A stretch of 64,000 nt of DNA from an uncultured Blautia sp. (GTDB lineage: Bacteria > Bacillota > Clostridia > Lachnospirales > Lachnospiraceae). This document shows, piece after piece, positions 60,705 to 64,000 of this stretch. The stretch covers positions 55,305 to 119,304 of the forward strand of contig CAKRXU010000006.1 of NCBI GenBank assembly GCA_934424575.1, read 5' to 3'. The notes under the pieces were generated by a model, which did not search any database, was not told the DNA's origin, and saw only the letters and a program-made list of their open reading frames with translations. The stretch's first letter is position 1. Every line of letters begins with the position of its first letter. A program made the position numbers and the translations under genes.

Positions 60705-60750
60705 TAAACCAATAATCGGATAAAAGACGAAAACAGGAGGAATAAATATT

Positions 60751-61191
60751 ATGTACAGCGAAAAAGTTATGGATCATTTTCAGCATCCAAGGAATGTAGG
60801 AGAAATTGAGGACGCAAGCGGTGTAGGAACAGTTGGTAACGCAAAATGCGGTGATATCATGAGAATGTTCCTCGATATCGATGACGAAACACATATCATC
60901 AAAGAATGTAAATTCAAAACATTCGGCTGTGGTGCAGCAGTTGCAACAAGCAGCATGGCAACAGAGATGGTTAAGGGCAAAACGATCGAAGAAGCAATGC
61001 AGATCACAAACAAAGCCGTTATGGAAGCACTTGACGGACTTCCGCCGGTCAAAGTACACTGCTCCCTTCTTGCAGAAGAAGCGATCCATGCAGCTCTGTG
61101 GGACTACGCACAGAAACACAACATCGTGATTGAAGGACTGGACAAACCAAAGTCAGACATCAGCGAAGGCGAAGAGGAAGAAGAATATTAA
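60751..61191 (+). CDS. nifU: Fe-S scaffold protein NifU/IscU
   Basis: The scaffold where clusters are built before transfer. Its three ligands are C33 (with the conserved D35 in AKCGD), C60 (FGCGAAVATSS) and C104 (VHCSLLAEEAI). The 146 residues match the IscU-like N-terminal domain of NifU alone, without the C-terminal Nfu domain. It ends in an acidic run (EEEEEEY-like) not typical of IscU. Ribosome site AGGAGG. Confidence 0.95.
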   Translation: MYSEKVMDHFQHPRNVGEIEDASGVGTVGNAKCGDIMRMFLDIDDETHIIKECKFKTFGCGAAVATSSMATEMVKGKTIEEAMQITNKAVMEALDGLPPVKVHCSLLAEEAIHAALWDYAQKHNIVIEGLDKPKSDISEGEEEEEY

Positions 61192-61301
61192 TTAAAACAC
61201 GGCTGTGAGGGGAGAAACATCGAAACATCGACGGTAAAATAGAAATCACTGTTTGCAGGAAATTGACTGTGAACAAAGTGATCAGTAAATTGTGAGGTGA
61301 A

Positions 61302-63824
61302 ATGTTGACAGGACTTACAGACGAACAGGTAAATGAACGGATCGAGCAGGGTAAGGTCAATGCGGACGAGAATCCAAATACTAGGACTTACAAGCAGATC
61401 GTCAGAGAAAACACCCTGACGTTCTTCAACTTCCTGAACCTGGTACTCCTTATCCTGGTATTGATGGTTGGCTCTTACAAGAATGCATTTTTTGTAGGGA
61501 TCATCATCATAAATACCCTGATCGGAATCGCACAGGAGATCCGTGCGAAAAAGACGATCGACAAGCTGGCTATCCTGACAGCGAAGAAATCCATCGTTAT
61601 CCGGGAAGGAAAGAAATGGACCGTTCCTACCGAAGAACTGGTACTTGATGATCTGGTCTGTCTCAAGACCGGAGATCAGGTTCCGGCAGACGCGAAGGTG
61701 CTGGAGGGCAGTGTAGAGGTCAACGAATCTCTCCTGACCGGTGAATCCGATAACCTTCCAAAGAACGTGGGTGATGAGCTTTTTTCCGGAAGCTTTGTGA
61801 CATCAGGAGAAGCCTGCTGTCAGATCATTCATGTTGGTAAGGATAACTATGCAGCACAGATCACAAGTGAAGCGAAGGAATTCAAGCGTCATAACTCAGA
61901 ACTCAAGAATTCCCTGAATGCGATCCTGAAAGTGATCAGTATCATCATCGTTCCGCTGGGCGCATTGTTATTCTACAAACAGTACTATGTAGTAGGAAAT
62001 ACTTTCAAGGATTCTATCGTAAGTATGGTAGCCGGTGTTCTGGGAATGATCCCGGAAGGATTGGTTCTTCTTACCAGCGTGGCACTGACGCTCGGAGCAC
62101 TCGTTCTGGCGAACAAGAAAACTCTGGTACAGGAGCTGTATTGTATTGAAACACTGGCAAGAGTAGATACTCTCTGCCTGGACAAGACAGGAACCATCAC
62201 AGAAGGAACCATGTGCGTAGAGCGCGTGGAACCATGGAGTGAAGTTTCTGAGAATAAAGATACTGATGAAATTCCGACAGATGATGAGGATGAACAAAAA
62301 GTAGTCCTGACGAAGGAAAAACATCCTGAAGATTCTGAGACATCAACAGAAATGGTCTCAGCGGAAAACAGTGCAGAATCGACGGAACAGTCAGATCTTC
62401 ACGAGATTGAAAACATGATGGCAAACCTCATGTACGTTCTCAAGGATCAGAATGCAACGATCGATGCTCTGCGTAAGCATTTCCCGGCGAAGTCTTCCAT
62501 GACACTGGAACACATCATTCCATTTTCATCCGACAGGAAATACAGCGGAGCCGTATTTGAAGACAACGGAACATACCTGATGGGAGCGGCACAGTTTTTG
62601 TTCCCGGAGGGGAGAGAAGACATCCTGGATGTCTGTCAGAACTATGCCGAAGAGGGACTTCGTGTCCTGGTGCTGGCACACAGCACGCAGATGGCAGAGG
62701 GAACAGAACTTCCAGAGAACCTGGAACCGGCTGCACTTCTCCTTCTGACAGATGTCATCCGAGAAGAAGCACCGGATACGTTACAGTTCTTTGACAGCCA
62801 GGAGGTTGACCTCAAGGTGATCTCCGGTGATGATCCTGTTACAGTTTCCGCGATCGCAAAACGTGCAGGACTCAAGAATGCCGAGAGTTATGTAGATGCG
62901 ACAACCCTGGAAACAGAAGAACAGCTTGAGGAAGCTGTTGCGAAGTACAGCGTTTTCGGACGTGTAACACCGCAGCAGAAGAAAGAAATGGTACAGGCTC
63001 TCCAGAAACAGGGCCATACCGTAGCAATGACCGGTGATGGTGTCAACGACGTTCTTGCCCTCAAGGAAGCTGACTGCAGTATTGCGATGGCACAGGGCAG
63101 CGATGCCGCCAAGAACATTGCAAATGTGGTGCTTCTGGATTCCAACTTTGCATCCATGCCTCACATTGTAAATCAGGGACGGAGAGTCGTGAACAACATC
63201 CGTACAGCAGCATCTATGTTCCTGATCAAAACGATGTTTTCCGTCATGTTGTCACTGCTGACCATCTTCTTTGGAAACGCGTATCCATTTGAGCCGATCC
63301 AGATGTCACTGATCAGCGCCTGTGCAGTCGGAATCCCGACATTCCTTCTTGCCCAGGAAAACAACTACGACAAGATCGATCATACCTTCCTGAGGCATGT
63401 GTTCCTGAATGCATTCCCGGCAGCACTTACCATTACATCCTGCGTATTCGCAGTCATGCTTGTCTGTCAGAATGTTTACCATTCCAATGCCATGCTGAGT
63501 ACGGCCTGCGTACTGGTAACAGGATGGAACTACATGGCAGCATTAAAGACGGTCTATGCGCCGCTGAACACTTACCGTAAGGTCATCATCTACGGTATGC
63601 AGTTCATCTTCTTCAGTGCGGCAGTCATCTTCCAGAAGCTCCTTGGACTTGGTTCCCTGGATTTCGGAATGATCATTCTGGTGTTTATCCTGATGACTTT
63701 TGCACCGGTTCTGATCGACGTGATCACAAGCTGGATCAAAGGCGTCTACGCGAAGTCACTGGACAAAGAAAATCCGGGGAAATTTACAAGCTTTGTGAAT
63801 AAACTCAGCAGAAAAAAGAAATAA
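61302..63824 (+). CDS. P-type ATPase, cation-transporting
   Basis: The 840-residue pump has the phosphorylated D294 (DKTGT), the actuator LTGES (145-149), PEGL in the fourth membrane helix (251-254), and MTGDGVNDVLALKEADCSIAM. N-terminal and C-terminal hydrophobic segments give ~10 passes. There are no heavy-metal CPC motifs. Overall it resembles the CtpE/Ca2+ or Mg2+-type group (P2-like), so the ion is uncertain. The nucleotide domain has an acidic, low-complexity insert (~308-370). GAGGTG precedes ATG 61302. Confidence 0.88.
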   Translation: MLTGLTDEQVNERIEQGKVNADENPNTRTYKQIVRENTLTFFNFLNLVLLILVLMVGSYKNAFFVGIIIINTLIGIAQEIRAKKTIDKLAILTAKKSIVIREGKKWTVPTEELVLDDLVCLKTGDQVPADAKVLEGSVEVNESLLTGESDNLPKNVGDELFSGSFVTSGEACCQIIHVGKDNYAAQITSEAKEFKRHNSELKNSLNAILKVISIIIVPLGALLFYKQYYVVGNTFKDSIVSMVAGVLGMIPEGLVLLTSVALTLGALVLANKKTLVQELYCIETLARVDTLCLDKTGTITEGTMCVERVEPWSEVSENKDTDEIPTDDEDEQKVVLTKEKHPEDSETSTEMVSAENSAESTEQSDLHEIENMMANLMYVLKDQNATIDALRKHFPAKSSMTLEHIIPFSSDRKYSGAVFEDNGTYLMGAAQFLFPEGREDILDVCQNYAEEGLRVLVLAHSTQMAEGTELPENLEPAALLLLTDVIREEAPDTLQFFDSQEVDLKVISGDDPVTVSAIAKRAGLKNAESYVDATTLETEEQLEEAVAKYSVFGRVTPQQKKEMVQALQKQGHTVAMTGDGVNDVLALKEADCSIAMAQGSDAAKNIANVVLLDSNFASMPHIVNQGRRVVNNIRTAASMFLIKTMFSVMLSLLTIFFGNAYPFEPIQMSLISACAVGIPTFLLAQENNYDKIDHTFLRHVFLNAFPAALTITSCVFAVMLVCQNVYHSNAMLSTACVLVTGWNYMAALKTVYAPLNTYRKVIIYGMQFIFFSAAVIFQKLLGLGSLDFGMIILVFILMTFAPVLIDVITSWIKGVYAKSLDKENPGKFTSFVNKLSRKKK

Positions 63825-63840
63825 AGATAATTAATTTAAG

Positions 63841-63885
63841 AAAACAGCGTTGTAGTGCGATAAAGCTACAACGCTGTTTTTTTCA
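63841..63885 (+). terminator. Terminator after P-type ATPase
   Basis: AAAACAGCGTTGTAG pairs with CTACAACGCTGTTTT (15 bp) and continues into TTT. A very strong intrinsic terminator. Confidence 0.95.
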
Positions 63886-63936
63886 TATCTAAAAAAATAT
63901 AAAAATTATGTATGTTAATATACTAAACCTGAATTA

Positions 63937-63970
63937 TTCACAGCGAAGCTGTGAATGTGGCTAAAAGCCA
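63937..63970. repeat. Twin hairpins at right edge
   Basis: TTCACAGC-GAA-GCTGTGAA (63937-63955) and TGGCT-AAA-AGCCA (63958-63970) are two perfect stem-loops two bases apart. The layout recalls REP sequences or the hairpin ends of IS200/IS605-type elements. The sequence ends too soon to decide. Confidence 0.4.
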
Positions 63971-64000
63971 TATAATTACCGTATTTTAACTGCACATTGC

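Noticed and set aside
1..64000. tRNA, rRNA or CRISPR arrays
   Set aside because: No cloverleaf, rRNA motif or regularly spaced repeat was seen on either strand by eye; a tRNA scan was not possible.

Overview
The window reads as a spore-forming, Gram-positive anaerobe of the Lachnospiraceae type (Blautia, Ruminococcus or Dorea-like; genus not decided). The evidence is a set of endospore genes (spoIIIAH, spoIVB, spo0A, spoIIM, a SpoVB-like flippase), strong AGGAGG-type ribosome sites, and the block asp23-nusB-xseA-xseB-ispA-dxs-tlyA-nadK-argR-recN-spoIVB-spo0A that is typical of that group. No rRNA, tRNA or CRISPR array was seen.

Positions 1 to about 34,500 are the larger part of a siphovirus-type prophage; its integrase and lysogeny end lies off the left edge. 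In order it holds an early/replication block (RusA resolvase, DnaD-like initiator, a PcfK/AcrIIA9-like protein, PcfJ), a regulatory block with a sharp promoter-operator (7.0-8.3 kb), HNH plus terminase, HK97-type portal/protease/capsid, connectors and tail tube, a gpG/gpGT frameshift pair, tape measure, baseplate proteins, three candidate receptor-contact proteins, then holin and a three-domain endolysin.

The most striking system is a diversity-generating retroelement (DGR) at 29,738-31,522. The last gene of the tail module carries a 101-bp variable repeat (VR) near its 3' end. A 101-bp template repeat (TR) follows 155 bp later, then a structured non-coding spacer and a reverse transcriptase with YMDD and the SQ signature of DGR enzymes. 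VR and TR differ at 12 positions and every one is an adenine in TR, changing eight codons. This is the fingerprint of adenine-directed mutagenic retrohoming, aimed here at the tip of a tail protein and so probably at host range. No accessory Avd gene is visible.

The prophage stops just upstream of spoIIIAH. Because spoIIIAH is normally the last gene of the spoIIIA operon, the phage may have split that operon; the left flank needed to prove this is not in view.

From 34.5 to 64 kb the sequence is ordinary chromosome: spoIIIAH; a LysR regulator divergent from prfC (RF3); the large housekeeping/sporulation block; glgA; recA-recX with two LexA-like boxes; rny; spoIIM; xerD; then on the minus strand a SpoVB-like flippase and a DAHP synthase; an IscR-type regulator with its own operator, nifS and nifU for Fe-S assembly; and a P-type ATPase. 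Terminators mark most unit ends.
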